Of a stretch of DNA of 6,477 bases, positions 1 through 5,783 are shown piece after piece. Made by a program: the position numbers and the translations under genes. Position 1 is the stretch's first letter, and every line of letters begins with the position of its first letter. Origin of the DNA: BCD1 sp965230565 (GTDB lineage: Bacteria; Bacteroidota; Bacteroidia; Chitinophagales; Saprospiraceae); contig CBDDLH010000004.1 of the NCBI GenBank assembly GCA_965230565.1, positions 1 to 6,477 on the forward strand, read 5' to 3'. The notes beneath the pieces were generated by a model. It saw nothing but the letters and a program-made list of their open reading frames with translations, ran no database searches and was not told the DNA's origin.

Positions 1-43
1 GGAGATCAACGCTATTCCTGATGCTGAAATGCGGTGGGAGTGA
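1..43 (+). CDS. C-terminal end of unknown gene X (cut by window start)
   Basis: Only the last 13 codons and the TGA stop (41-43) are visible; the frame reads EINAIPDAEMRWE. I do not recognise the family. It is supported as coding because a second copy at 5879-5921 has the same 43 bases with three differences. All three are at third codon positions and are silent (AAC/AAT, CCT/CCG, GAA/GAG), the pattern expected of a selected protein. The gene runs toward target gene 1, which is on the opposite strand, so the two are convergent with about 90 bases between their stops. The acidic, tryptophan-containing tail gives no functional clue. Confidence 0.6.
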   Translation, partial: EINAIPDAEMRWE

Positions 44-69
44 CATTCAAAGTGACGCCTTGGAATATC

Positions 70-93
70 AAAAAATCGATCGCCTGCGGCGAT
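70..93 (-). terminator. Hairpin plus T-tract downstream of target gene 1
   Basis: On the minus strand ATCGCC-GCA-GGCGAT (79-93) forms a perfect 6-bp stem with a 3-base loop, followed a few bases later by TTTTTT (75-70). It lies 43 bases beyond the target 1 stop. A near-identical hairpin and T-tract lies 45 bases beyond the target 2 stop, and the sequence in between is also related. The simplest reading is an intrinsic terminator. Because it is conserved behind both variable repeats, a role as the hairpin/cruciform known to assist DGR retrohoming downstream of VRs is also possible. Confidence 0.6.
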
Positions 94-136
94 ATTCACA
101 CAAAACAAAGATTAAAAGTTTTAAACTGCTAAAGGG

Positions 137-895
137 TTAGTACCGGGCCAACCGAAACCCTAAGTCGTTGTCTCGGGTGCCGGAATAGTCCCCGTCGCGG
201 AAGGCAACACGACAGTTGTTACCGAAGAAGTACCAGGACCCGCCACGAACCATCCGTTCTTTTTCTCCTTCTACTCTTCTAGGGCTTCCATCTGCTGGAG
301 TTCCTTCCAGACTGGCTTTCCAATCATCGGCACACCACTCAAAAACATTGCCACTCATGTCGTACAAACCCAATTCATTCGGTAATTTTAACCCCACCGG
401 CTTGGTCTCCCGGTGACTATTTTCTCTATACCAGCCCACTTCCTTAAGATTATTACTGCCGGCATAGATATATCCTTCTGACCTTTTACCTCCCCTGGCG
501 GCGTACTCCCACATAGATTCTGAAGGTAGCTGATAACCCTCATAGCGAGCTTTTTGATTGAATGCTTCCAGGAATGAAATACCAAGGGTCTCTTTGGTCC
601 CTGACACGATATCATCCCAACTGACGCGCTCTACCGGGCGGGTATTTCCCTTAAAATAGAGCTCCGGCGGGTCTGCACCCATGATTGCCCGCCATTGTTC
701 CTGGGTCACAGGAGTTTGACCTATATGGAAGTCGGGAATTTGGATTCGGTAGCCTTTATTATCGCCCATAAAGAACTCCCCTCCTTTCACGAATATCATG
801 GGGAAGGAGATGCCGTTGATGGTTTCGGTGTAGTTATGTCGGGGAGGTTTTGGCATGGGTTGTTTTGTTGTATTAAATTCAGGGGTCTGACTCAA
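137..895 (-). CDS. DGR target protein 1, FGE/SUMF1-fold (C-type-lectin-like)
   Basis: This 252-residue protein is a single FGE-sulfatase domain. Family landmarks are GGEFFMGD (38-45), the TPVTQEQW motif (61-68), RPVERVSWDD (86-95), LPSESMWEYAARGG (123-136), NELGLYDMSGNVFEWCADDW (173-192) and the terminal MVRGGSW...GFRLARY block (215-252), which is VR1. No signal peptide or membrane segment is seen, so it is probably cytosolic. True FGEs use two cysteines in the GGS(Y/W)xC(x4)C region. Here the first is Phe223, in a diversified position, and only Cys228 remains, so a ligand-binding scaffold is more likely than an oxidase. The longest reading starts at TTG 893-895, just after an in-frame TGA at 902-904; ATG 854-856 is an alternative and would drop 13 residues. 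It follows the Roco gene by 77 bases on the same strand and may be co-transcribed. Confidence 0.92.
   Translation of the reverse strand: MSQTPEFNTTKQPMPKPPRHNYTETINGISFPMIFVKGGEFFMGDNKGYRIQIPDFHIGQTPVTQEQWRAIMGADPPELYFKGNTRPVERVSWDDIVSGTKETLGISFLEAFNQKARYEGYQLPSESMWEYAARGGKRSEGYIYAGSNNLKEVGWYRENSHRETKPVGLKLPNELGLYDMSGNVFEWCADDWKASLEGTPADGSPRRVEGEKERMVRGGSWYFFGNNCRVAFRDGDYSGTRDNDLGFRLARY
139..253 (-). repeat. DGR variable repeat VR1
   Basis: These 115 bases align without gaps to the template at 4373-4487. Eighteen positions differ and every one is an adenine in the template (coding strand). The changes are 9 A to T, 8 A to G and 1 A to C. Fourteen residues change, for example template NNND becomes YFFG at residues 222-225, and the NRNRNNSNN stretch becomes FRDGDYSGT (232-240). 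The last 24 bases on the 3' coding side are identical to TR, consistent with an initiation-of-mutagenic-homing (IMH) segment. The repeat ends at the stop codon, so diversification is confined to the extreme C-terminus. Confidence 0.95.
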
Positions 896-909
896 TTCAG
901 CTCACCGAT

Positions 910-915
910 CCTCCT
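910..915 (-). promoter_or_regulatory. AGGAGG Shine-Dalgarno-like motif before target 1
   Basis: On the minus strand AAAGGAGG ends 14 bases before the TTG at 895-893, longer than usual spacing. A weaker GGTGAG lies 5 bases before the TTG. A GTG right after the strong motif is followed two codons later by TGA, so it cannot start this gene. The site favours the long TTG start over ATG 856, but not decisively. Confidence 0.35.
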
Positions 916-923
916 TTTAGTTG

Positions 924-950
924 GCCTGCCAGGATGACCGGCAGACAGGC
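924..950. repeat. Imperfect palindrome in the Roco / target 1 gap
   Basis: GCCTG (924-928) pairs with CAGGC (946-950), or alternatively CTGCC (926-930) pairs with GGCAG (940-944). The two pairings share bases and exclude each other. It lies 22 bases after the Roco stop and just before the AGGAGG of target 1. There is no T-tract, so it is a weak terminator candidate; it may be an intergenic palindromic repeat or an mRNA processing hairpin. Confidence 0.35.
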
Positions 951-972
951 TCAATGATCTGAAATGGTTATT

Positions 973-3900
973 TTATTCATTGATTTGTTGATTTCCACTA
1001 CTATCACTATTATCGTTAGTAGAGATTTGTGTAATATTTTTGTTAATAATGTTAATGACTGGCCTTTGATTCGGGGAAGAGGCAGGTGGTTCTGTATATT
1101 GAACGTGCACCTCGCCAACATCAACAATACCTGCTCTCTTTAAATTGGCTACGTTAAACATTGCTGATTCTTCAAATCCGGAATTAAAAGTAATGGCAAT
1201 TTTGAGTAAACCATTCTCCGGAATTCTGACGTTTTCTAATTCGAATTTGGAACTGGTAAGCGTAACAGGATTGACAAGGTTGTCCCCTTTTACAGATACA
1301 AAAGTCACCTCATTGGATGCTAATCTACGATTGACAAATACTTTTCCAATGACGCTGAAATCTTGTTCTTCAATCGTGGTAATTTGTTGCTCTGTTTTGT
1401 CTTCAGGGTTTTTATTGACTTCAACACCCAATCCAAAAATATTTATTTTGCCACTATAGTCTAGCAATGCTAAAAGGACGATTATAACTACCGCAATGAC
1501 TCCCCCTGTTATCAATGTTTTGTTTTTGGCTTCCATATTTTTTTTAATTGGTTCAATGATTATTTTCTCAGGTTCAGGCTCTACTTTTGGAGGATTATCA
1601 GGGGAAGGAATTACCGGCTGCTTTTTATTTACCTCCGATCCAATATAATTCACCAGGTTCAGCACAGCATTGGTTATCTTGCTTTGTTCAATATTTGCCT
1701 CCTGGTTGGAGATGATGTTCATTCTAACATCTCTGTCCAGTTTTTCCTGATCACTCATCAACTTTATCGCTTCATTTTGATAATTGCCCTCCAGGTTGGC
1801 GATTAACAATTCGATTGCTTGCTTTACTCTGGCCTTGGCTACCAGGTTTTTAATCTCCGATTTAATTACTTCCATAGCATTTGCTTTGTCTTCACTTTTT
1901 ATTACAGGTATAACTTCTTCGGCAACCAAAGATCCCCTATGTTCCATTTTTTCCTTCAAAAATTCAAAGCCCTCCGTATCGTCCAGCCAGTTCTCCTCCA
2001 CATCTTTGATATCCCTCCCATTCTGGATATCTTTCTGCAAGCCTTTGGTGGAAACCCAGTGCTGGCCATCCACTGACATATGGATCTCTGCTTTTTTGCT
2101 AAGGTTCATGAATTTTTCATAAACGGCTTTTCCGACTTCAGGAGCTTTATCACTTTTTTCGGTAGATACTTTTATAAGTTTTTGCTCAAAATCGACATCA
2201 ATAACGCAGAGCGTTACAGTAGATTCTTCGATAAAGGAAATACTGTTCTGATAAACCTCGTCCGTAGCATAAGGGCCATAATGGCTCAATACATTGATCA
2301 TCACATTCTCCGGTAAAAACCGAGGATATTTCAATTCAAAAAGCAACGTTGTTTTAAATCTGACCAGCTTCGAGACTTCTGCATTTCGATCCAAATATTG
2401 AGGAGCAATATATTGAATCTTGCCTTCAGACTCCTTTTTGAAAATCAATTCAAATAGTTGAAGTAATTTTAATAAAGCTTTCCAGTCGTCTCCCAGCTTT
2501 TCCTGTGCGTAAGTTTGATCAAAAACACCTTTACGTTGGGTAAGTCCCTGGTGGTCTTCTATGAGTTGGTAAATTTTGCCGGTAAGTGTTTCGGGGTTGA
2601 TGAATATTCGATTATCTAAGCTTATGGTATCATTGTCATCGCCGGCTTCCTTCTTTTGTTGTTTAGCAGACGGGAAGTATATTATCTCCCCTGTTTTTCT
2701 GAGATAACCCAATAACTTATCCGTGTCATCTTGCTTAACCTCGGCTTCTTTCACTACCTTTTCAATAAATTCATGTTTGTCCAATTCCGAGATACCATCC
2801 TTTTTCAATTTGGCAAGGATCTTTTTTGCTTTCAAATAACTATTGGGAAAAGGGGCACCCCAAAGCGGCAGGGAAGTTATGATGGAAGCCAGAGCTTCTT
2901 TCAAGTCCGTCAAATACTCAGGGTTTTCACTTTGTGCATCAAAATCCAGGGAATTGCGCTTAAAGCCAAAGGTCTCCTTCAATCGTTCATTTGGAAAACT
3001 TTCTGCTTTGGCTTTTGAATCACGGCAATGGGTTTTTACGACCAGGACAGGGCTGTCCTTTCCATGCATACGGATATTGTCGAGCCAGTATTCATGGCTG
3101 CGCATTTTGTCGTATTCCTGCTCAGGCAGTATTTTACCTTGCTGTTTCAAGACCTGTCTGGCTTTTTCCTTATTAGCTTTGGCAATCTCTTTAGTTGTCC
3201 ATACATAAATGTAGGCGGCTTCTTCCGAAAGAAAAAACTGGTGGGAAGCATAGAAAATTTCCTGCCCTCCAAAATCCCATACCTTAAGATGCAGGTCTTC
3301 TGTTATTTTCACCTCCGGTAAAAATTGGTCTTTGTCCAATTCCGTGATGGAAATACCGTGCGTATAATCAAACACCAACCGCTCAGGACACTTTTCCGCT
3401 CCGGCCAGTCTTTCTATCAAACAGGTTTTCCCAATGCGCCCATTGCCCAACAAAATGAGCTGGACATGATAATTGGGCGACTCCCCACTCTCTGCTGCCG
3501 CTCTCAGCATACCTATGATCTCTGATGCATTGCCGCTATCATCTCCCTTAATCAGGTTCTCAGCAAAATTTTTCAATGGATTGCCCTTCACATAAAGCGT
3601 TTCAAGCTTGTCATAATTGGCATTGGGAAGTTCCACTAATTGATTACTTTCAAGATGCAAGATCTCCAATGATGGAAACGAGGAAGATGAAGTAAAAGAG
3701 GTCAGTGAATTTTTATTCAGGTATAAATATTTCAAAGAGCCAAAACCGGTGGGCAGGTCGATCTCTGTCAATTGATTACCACTCAAATCCAGGTATTCAA
3801 TGGCAGGTAGATCGTTTTCAAAAAAGACGGTTTTCAGATCGTTTCGGGCAGCATCCAGCCATTTTAGCTCAGGGAAGGGTTTGTTGAAACGTAACGTCCG

Positions 3901-4203
3901 AACCTTACTGTCGCTGATATCCAGATGAAAAAGCGCAGGAAGTTGGGCCTCGAATACCAGTTCTGTGAGGTTTTCATTATCACTTAGGTTTAGGTATTGC
4001 AACCCGGCCAGTTGGTCATCGACCACAACACTTTTTAAGACCGTATTGTTCCTGATGTTGACAGCGATGATATTCCCGGCAGCATTCACCAGACAGCTTT
4101 GACCCAGGCTTTTTCTCCGAAAGGCATTCAGCACATCAACACCTTCACCTGTTTCTACCGAAAGTTGGATGCCGAATATGGTTTTTGTGTTATCACTATC
4201 CAC
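973..4203 (-). CDS. LRR-Roc-COR (Roco) GTPase with transmembrane helix and extracytoplasmic C-terminal domain
   Basis: 1076 residues. About seven leucine-rich repeats of 21-23 residues span roughly 68-219 (LQYLNLSDN, IEYLDLSGNQL, LEILHLESNQL). The Roc GTPase follows: P-loop GNGRIGKT (253-260), G3 DFGGQE (310-315), and a G4-like KTHCRD (390-395) after the Roc-typical YWLDNI (372-377). A COR dimerisation region covers about 455-745. Residues about 780-855 are an all-helical segment (VKQAIELL, MSDQEKLDRD, ITNAVLNLV) resembling bacterial effector-associated domains, most like the EAD11 type; this is from memory. A proline/charged linker leads to one transmembrane helix (896-915) and a beta-rich domain (about 948-1037, GKVFVNRR, SSKFELENVRIPENG) that should lie in the periplasm, then an Asn/Ser-rich tail. 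The start is GTG 4201-4203: the frame is open up to a TAA at 4264-4266 but has no other start codon. It lies between TR and target 1 on the same strand. Confidence 0.9.
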   Translation of the reverse strand: MDSDNTKTIFGIQLSVETGEGVDVLNAFRRKSLGQSCLVNAAGNIIAVNIRNNTVLKSVVVDDQLAGLQYLNLSDNENLTELVFEAQLPALFHLDISDSKVRTLRFNKPFPELKWLDAARNDLKTVFFENDLPAIEYLDLSGNQLTEIDLPTGFGSLKYLYLNKNSLTSFTSSSSFPSLEILHLESNQLVELPNANYDKLETLYVKGNPLKNFAENLIKGDDSGNASEIIGMLRAAAESGESPNYHVQLILLGNGRIGKTCLIERLAGAEKCPERLVFDYTHGISITELDKDQFLPEVKITEDLHLKVWDFGGQEIFYASHQFFLSEEAAYIYVWTTKEIAKANKEKARQVLKQQGKILPEQEYDKMRSHEYWLDNIRMHGKDSPVLVVKTHCRDSKAKAESFPNERLKETFGFKRNSLDFDAQSENPEYLTDLKEALASIITSLPLWGAPFPNSYLKAKKILAKLKKDGISELDKHEFIEKVVKEAEVKQDDTDKLLGYLRKTGEIIYFPSAKQQKKEAGDDNDTISLDNRIFINPETLTGKIYQLIEDHQGLTQRKGVFDQTYAQEKLGDDWKALLKLLQLFELIFKKESEGKIQYIAPQYLDRNAEVSKLVRFKTTLLFELKYPRFLPENVMINVLSHYGPYATDEVYQNSISFIEESTVTLCVIDVDFEQKLIKVSTEKSDKAPEVGKAVYEKFMNLSKKAEIHMSVDGQHWVSTKGLQKDIQNGRDIKDVEENWLDDTEGFEFLKEKMEHRGSLVAEEVIPVIKSEDKANAMEVIKSEIKNLVAKARVKQAIELLIANLEGNYQNEAIKLMSDQEKLDRDVRMNIISNQEANIEQSKITNAVLNLVNYIGSEVNKKQPVIPSPDNPPKVEPEPEKIIIEPIKKNMEAKNKTLITGGVIAVVIIVLLALLDYSGKINIFGLGVEVNKNPEDKTEQQITTIEEQDFSVIGKVFVNRRLASNEVTFVSVKGDNLVNPVTLTSSKFELENVRIPENGLLKIAITFNSGFEESAMFNVANLKRAGIVDVGEVHVQYTEPPASSPNQRPVINIINKNITQISTNDNSDSSGNQQINE

Positions 4204-4232
4204 AACCTTGTGTTTATTGGTTTTTCTAAAAT

Positions 4233-4265
4233 AAGCGACCTTCCCTTTGAAGGTACCAGCCGCTT
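4233..4265. other. Two-part hairpin in the Roco 5' leader
   Basis: ACCTTC (4238-4243) and GAAGGT (4249-4254) make a perfect 6-bp stem with a 5-base loop. Outside it, AAGCG (4233-4237) pairs with CGCTT (4261-4265), leaving a 6-base bulge on one side. It sits 30-62 bases before the Roco GTG, in the transcript leader shared with TR if the two are co-transcribed. The rest of 4204-4370 holds no gene that I can support. Confidence 0.4.
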
Positions 4266-4281
4266 AGATTTACGATGTATT

Positions 4282-4297
4282 TGCCTGGCAAAAGGCA
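4282..4297. repeat. Short inverted repeat between TR and Roco
   Basis: TGCCT (4282-4286) pairs with AGGCA (4293-4297) around a 6-base loop; TTGCC-T-GGCAA (4281-4291) overlaps it as an alternative. On the minus strand it lies about 75 bases beyond the 3' end of TR, so it could help end or stabilise a TR RNA. There is no clear T-tract and the stem is short. Confidence 0.25.
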
Positions 4298-4372
4298 GGA
4301 TAAACCTCGTACTAATTTAGATACTCTTCGACAATCCAAATCGAACCGCCAAACTCTGATCCCTATTATTTC

Positions 4373-4487
4373 AGTACCGGGCCAACCGAAACCCTATGTT
4401 GTTGTTTCGGTTGTTGGAATTGTTCCTGTTGCGGTTGGCAACACGACAGTTGTTATCGTTGTTGTTCCAGGACCCGCCACGAACCAT
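4373..4487 (-). other. DGR template repeat (TR)
   Basis: Read on the minus strand the 115 bases give MVRGGSW, then NNNDNNC, RVANRNRNNSNN, RNNNIGF and RLARY followed by TGA (4371-4373). The matching positions in both targets hold diverse residues. The AAC codons are the usual DGR template choice, since changing either adenine never gives a stop. Of 35 template adenines, 25 are changed in at least one VR; no non-adenine base differs. It is not a third target: the frame meets a TAA at 4506-4508 only seven codons before the Met, no FGE domain precedes it, and the conserved 3' hairpin of the targets is absent. The 3' coding end, with GTTTCGGTTGGCCCGG, is identical in all three copies and should contain IMH/IMH*. 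It is presumably transcribed as an RNA, possibly as part of the Roco leader. Confidence 0.95.
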
Positions 4488-4572
4488 TCGGATGCACAAA
4501 CAGGTTTACCCCATGTTGACGAAGGTACGTAAAAATTGACTTTTCCATACGATATGAGTATCCAAAACGAAT

Positions 4573-4680
4573 ATGTCCTAACCACGCATTCAACCCGGCT
4601 TCCAAATCATCAACAAAACGTATGATTTACTCAAAGAGACCATTCCTGTACTGAACAGTTTTCCCAGGTCTCAAAAATTT
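4573..4680 (+). pseudogene. Disrupted 5' end of the avd gene
   Basis: In the frame of the 4681-4950 ORF, ATG 4573-4575 is followed by TCC and then TAA at 4579-4581. After that the frame stays open through QIINKTYDLLKETIP (from 4603) and NSFPRSQKF, residues typical of the first helix and loop of Avd proteins. No ATG, GTG or TTG occurs in frame between the TAA and GTG 4681. Counting from 4582 to the stop gives 122 codons, a normal Avd length. A second candidate, ATG 4554 (MSIQNEYVLTT), is in another frame and would need a frameshift. So either a point mutation or frameshift has damaged the start, or a rare start such as ATT 4588 is used, or this is a sequencing error. Confidence 0.6.
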
Positions 4681-4950
4681 GTGCTTGGAGACAGGATACA
4701 AAATCAACTGTCTGAAATTTTAGAAATTTTTATCAAAGCATACTATTTACCGAAAAAAGATAAAATTACATTATTACACCAAGCCAATATCACCCTGGAG
4801 ATCATTCGCCATTATTATCGTCTGGCGTATGACCTTGGCCTATATAAATCTAATAAGTACTATTTTTTTGCACAAAAGCTTCATGAAATCGGCAAAATGA
4901 CCGGTGGCTGGATAAAATCAATCAAAAATAGCCATTTCCCAAAAAAATGA
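4681..4950 (+). CDS. avd: Avd-like DGR accessory protein (four-helix bundle)
   Basis: The intact ORF from GTG 4681 encodes 89 residues. Avd is a basic four-helix-bundle protein that forms a pentamer, binds the DGR reverse transcriptase and TR RNA, and is needed for mutagenic retrohoming. Family hallmarks here are LGDRIQNQLSEILEIFIKA in the second helix, the LEIIRHYYRLAYDLGL helix, and the C-terminal LHEIGKMTGGWIKS, equivalent to the GGWI motif of Avd proteins, with a Lys-rich end. Residues typical of the family continue upstream of the GTG, so the natural protein is longer (see 4573-4680). It is on the plus strand, opposite to TR and both targets, which is unusual since avd normally lies in line with them. 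Its TGA (4948-4950) overlaps the first base of the hairpin that follows target 2 on the other strand. An alternative label is the related S23-type four-helix-bundle family, less likely with TR and VRs adjacent. Confidence 0.8.
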   Translation: MLGDRIQNQLSEILEIFIKAYYLPKKDKITLLHQANITLEIIRHYYRLAYDLGLYKSNKYYFFAQKLHEIGKMTGGWIKSIKNSHFPKK

Positions 4951-4964
4951 TCGCCTTCGGCGAT
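4941..4964 (-). terminator. Hairpin plus T-tract downstream of target gene 2
   Basis: On the minus strand ATCGCC-GAA-GGCGAT (4964-4950) is a 6-bp stem with a 3-base loop, followed by a T7 tract (4947-4941). It is 45 bases beyond the target 2 stop and matches the element behind target 1. The only stem-loop difference is one loop base. It also overlaps the avd stop codon on the plus strand, so the convergent genes share it. It may be a terminator, a DGR VR-associated hairpin, or both. Confidence 0.6.
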
Positions 4965-5009
4965 AAACACCCAGAAAACAAAGTATAAAAGTGTAAAAGG
5001 GCCAAAGGG

Positions 5010-5747
5010 TTAGTACCGGGCCAACCGAAACCCTATGAAGTAGTTCCGGAAGTCGGAACCGTACCAGTCGCGGAGGGCAACACGACAGTCGTTACCGAAG
5101 TAGCCCCAGGACCCGCCACGAACCATACGACGATTTTCTCCTTTTACTTTTCGGGAACTCCCATCTGCAGGAGTTCCTTCCAAACTGTCTTTCCAGTCAT
5201 CGGCACACCATTCATCCACATTCCCACTCATATCATACAAACCCAATTCATTGGGTAATTTCAACCCCACAGGTTTTGTCTCGCCATTACTATTGCTGGT
5301 AAACCAGCCTGCTTCTTTAAGGTTATTACTCCCTGCAAAACGTATCTCCGGCTCATTTTTACCACTCCGCGCAGCATATTCCCACTGAGCTTCCGATGGA
5401 AGACGATATAGCAAGCCATCCTTTTTTTGTCTCTCTTGGGCTGCTTCCGTTTTATTCAACGCCTTCAAAAACACCTGCACTTCATCCCAGCTTATGGATT
5501 CTACCGGCCGGCTATCTCCCTTAAACCGGGAAGGATTATCCTCATCAACCATCACGGCCTTCCACAATGCCTGGGTAACGGGATATTCCGCCAGGTAAAA
5601 GGGAGCAATATTAATGCCTTTCTGCACAGGCCTGCAAGCGTCCCGCAAATCACCATGTTCATCGCCCATATCAAAAGTGCCTTCGGGGATGAGGTTCATC
5701 ATGAAGGTATGGCCATTGACGATCTCACTGAAAAAAGTATCTTCCAT
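5010..5747 (-). CDS. DGR target protein 2, FGE/SUMF1-fold (C-type-lectin-like)
   Basis: 245 residues from ATG 5745-5747; a GTG at 5793-5795 would add 16. I prefer the ATG because the family-like sequence (VNGHTF, then IPEGTFDMGD at 20-29) begins just after it. Landmarks are YPVTQALWKAVM (55-66), RPVESISWDE (80-89), LPSEAQWEYAAR (116-127), NELGLYDMSGNVDEWCADDW (166-185) and the variable MVRGGSW...GFRLARY block (208-245). No signal peptide. It is about 80 percent identical to target 1 from GSNNLKE up to the VR but much more different before that point. The position of the first FGE catalytic cysteine is Tyr216; only Cys221 remains. It is convergent with avd (59 bases between stops) and has its own hairpin terminator, so it is probably transcribed separately from the Roco operon. 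Confidence 0.92.
   Translation of the reverse strand: MEDTFFSEIVNGHTFMMNLIPEGTFDMGDEHGDLRDACRPVQKGINIAPFYLAEYPVTQALWKAVMVDEDNPSRFKGDSRPVESISWDEVQVFLKALNKTEAAQERQKKDGLLYRLPSEAQWEYAARSGKNEPEIRFAGSNNLKEAGWFTSNSNGETKPVGLKLPNELGLYDMSGNVDEWCADDWKDSLEGTPADGSSRKVKGENRRMVRGGSWGYFGNDCRVALRDWYGSDFRNYFIGFRLARY
5012..5126 (-). repeat. DGR variable repeat VR2
   Basis: 115 bases aligned without gaps to TR 4373-4487 with 21 differences, all at template adenines: 11 A to T, 9 A to G, 1 A to C. Fourteen residues change: template NNND becomes GYFG (215-218) and NRNRNNSNN becomes LRDWYGSDF (225-233). VR2 and VR1 also differ from each other, so each target was diversified separately. The last 24 bases on the 3' coding side are identical to TR and VR1. 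Confidence 0.95.
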
Positions 5748-5752
5748 AAAAA

Positions 5753-5760
5753 CAAATATA
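5753..5760 (-). promoter_or_regulatory. Possible Bacteroidota -7 box before target 2
   Basis: The minus strand reads TATATTTG, a full match to the TAnnTTTG -7 consensus of Bacteroidota, 5 bases before the ATG at 5747. It would imply a very short or absent leader. No TTTG -33 element is seen 19-21 bases upstream, so this is weak. If the GTG start at 5795 were used, the motif would be inside the gene. Confidence 0.25.
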
Positions 5761-5783
5761 CGTTGTTTTTTTAGTAAAGATGA

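Noticed and set aside
137..895. Target 1 as a true sulfatase-activating oxidase
   Set aside because: The first catalytic cysteine is absent, the region is under DGR diversification, and no sulfatase gene is nearby.
1145..3887. Many plus-strand ORFs of 60-121 codons opposite the Roco gene
   Set aside because: They are antisense shadows of a well-supported 1076-codon gene, with no recognisable domains.
4371..4508. TR as the remnant of a third FGE target gene
   Set aside because: No FGE-like sequence precedes it, the 3' hairpin flank of the targets is absent, and the differences are one-way from adenines, which fits a template and not a decayed copy.
4500..4573. TTGACT with a TATCCA at 17-base spacing as a sigma-70-type promoter for avd
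   Set aside because: The -10 match is poor and this -35/-10 style is not typical of the suspected Bacteroidota host, so it was not called.
4394..4585. Minus-strand Thr-rich 63-residue ORF over the TR
   Set aside because: It reads the AAC repeats of the TR in the wrong frame (ACA/ACC codons); the VR-matching frame is the one that explains the sequence.
4681..4950. S23 ribosomal intervening-sequence protein
   Set aside because: The same fold, but the GDRIQN and GGWI motifs and the adjacent TR/VRs point to Avd.
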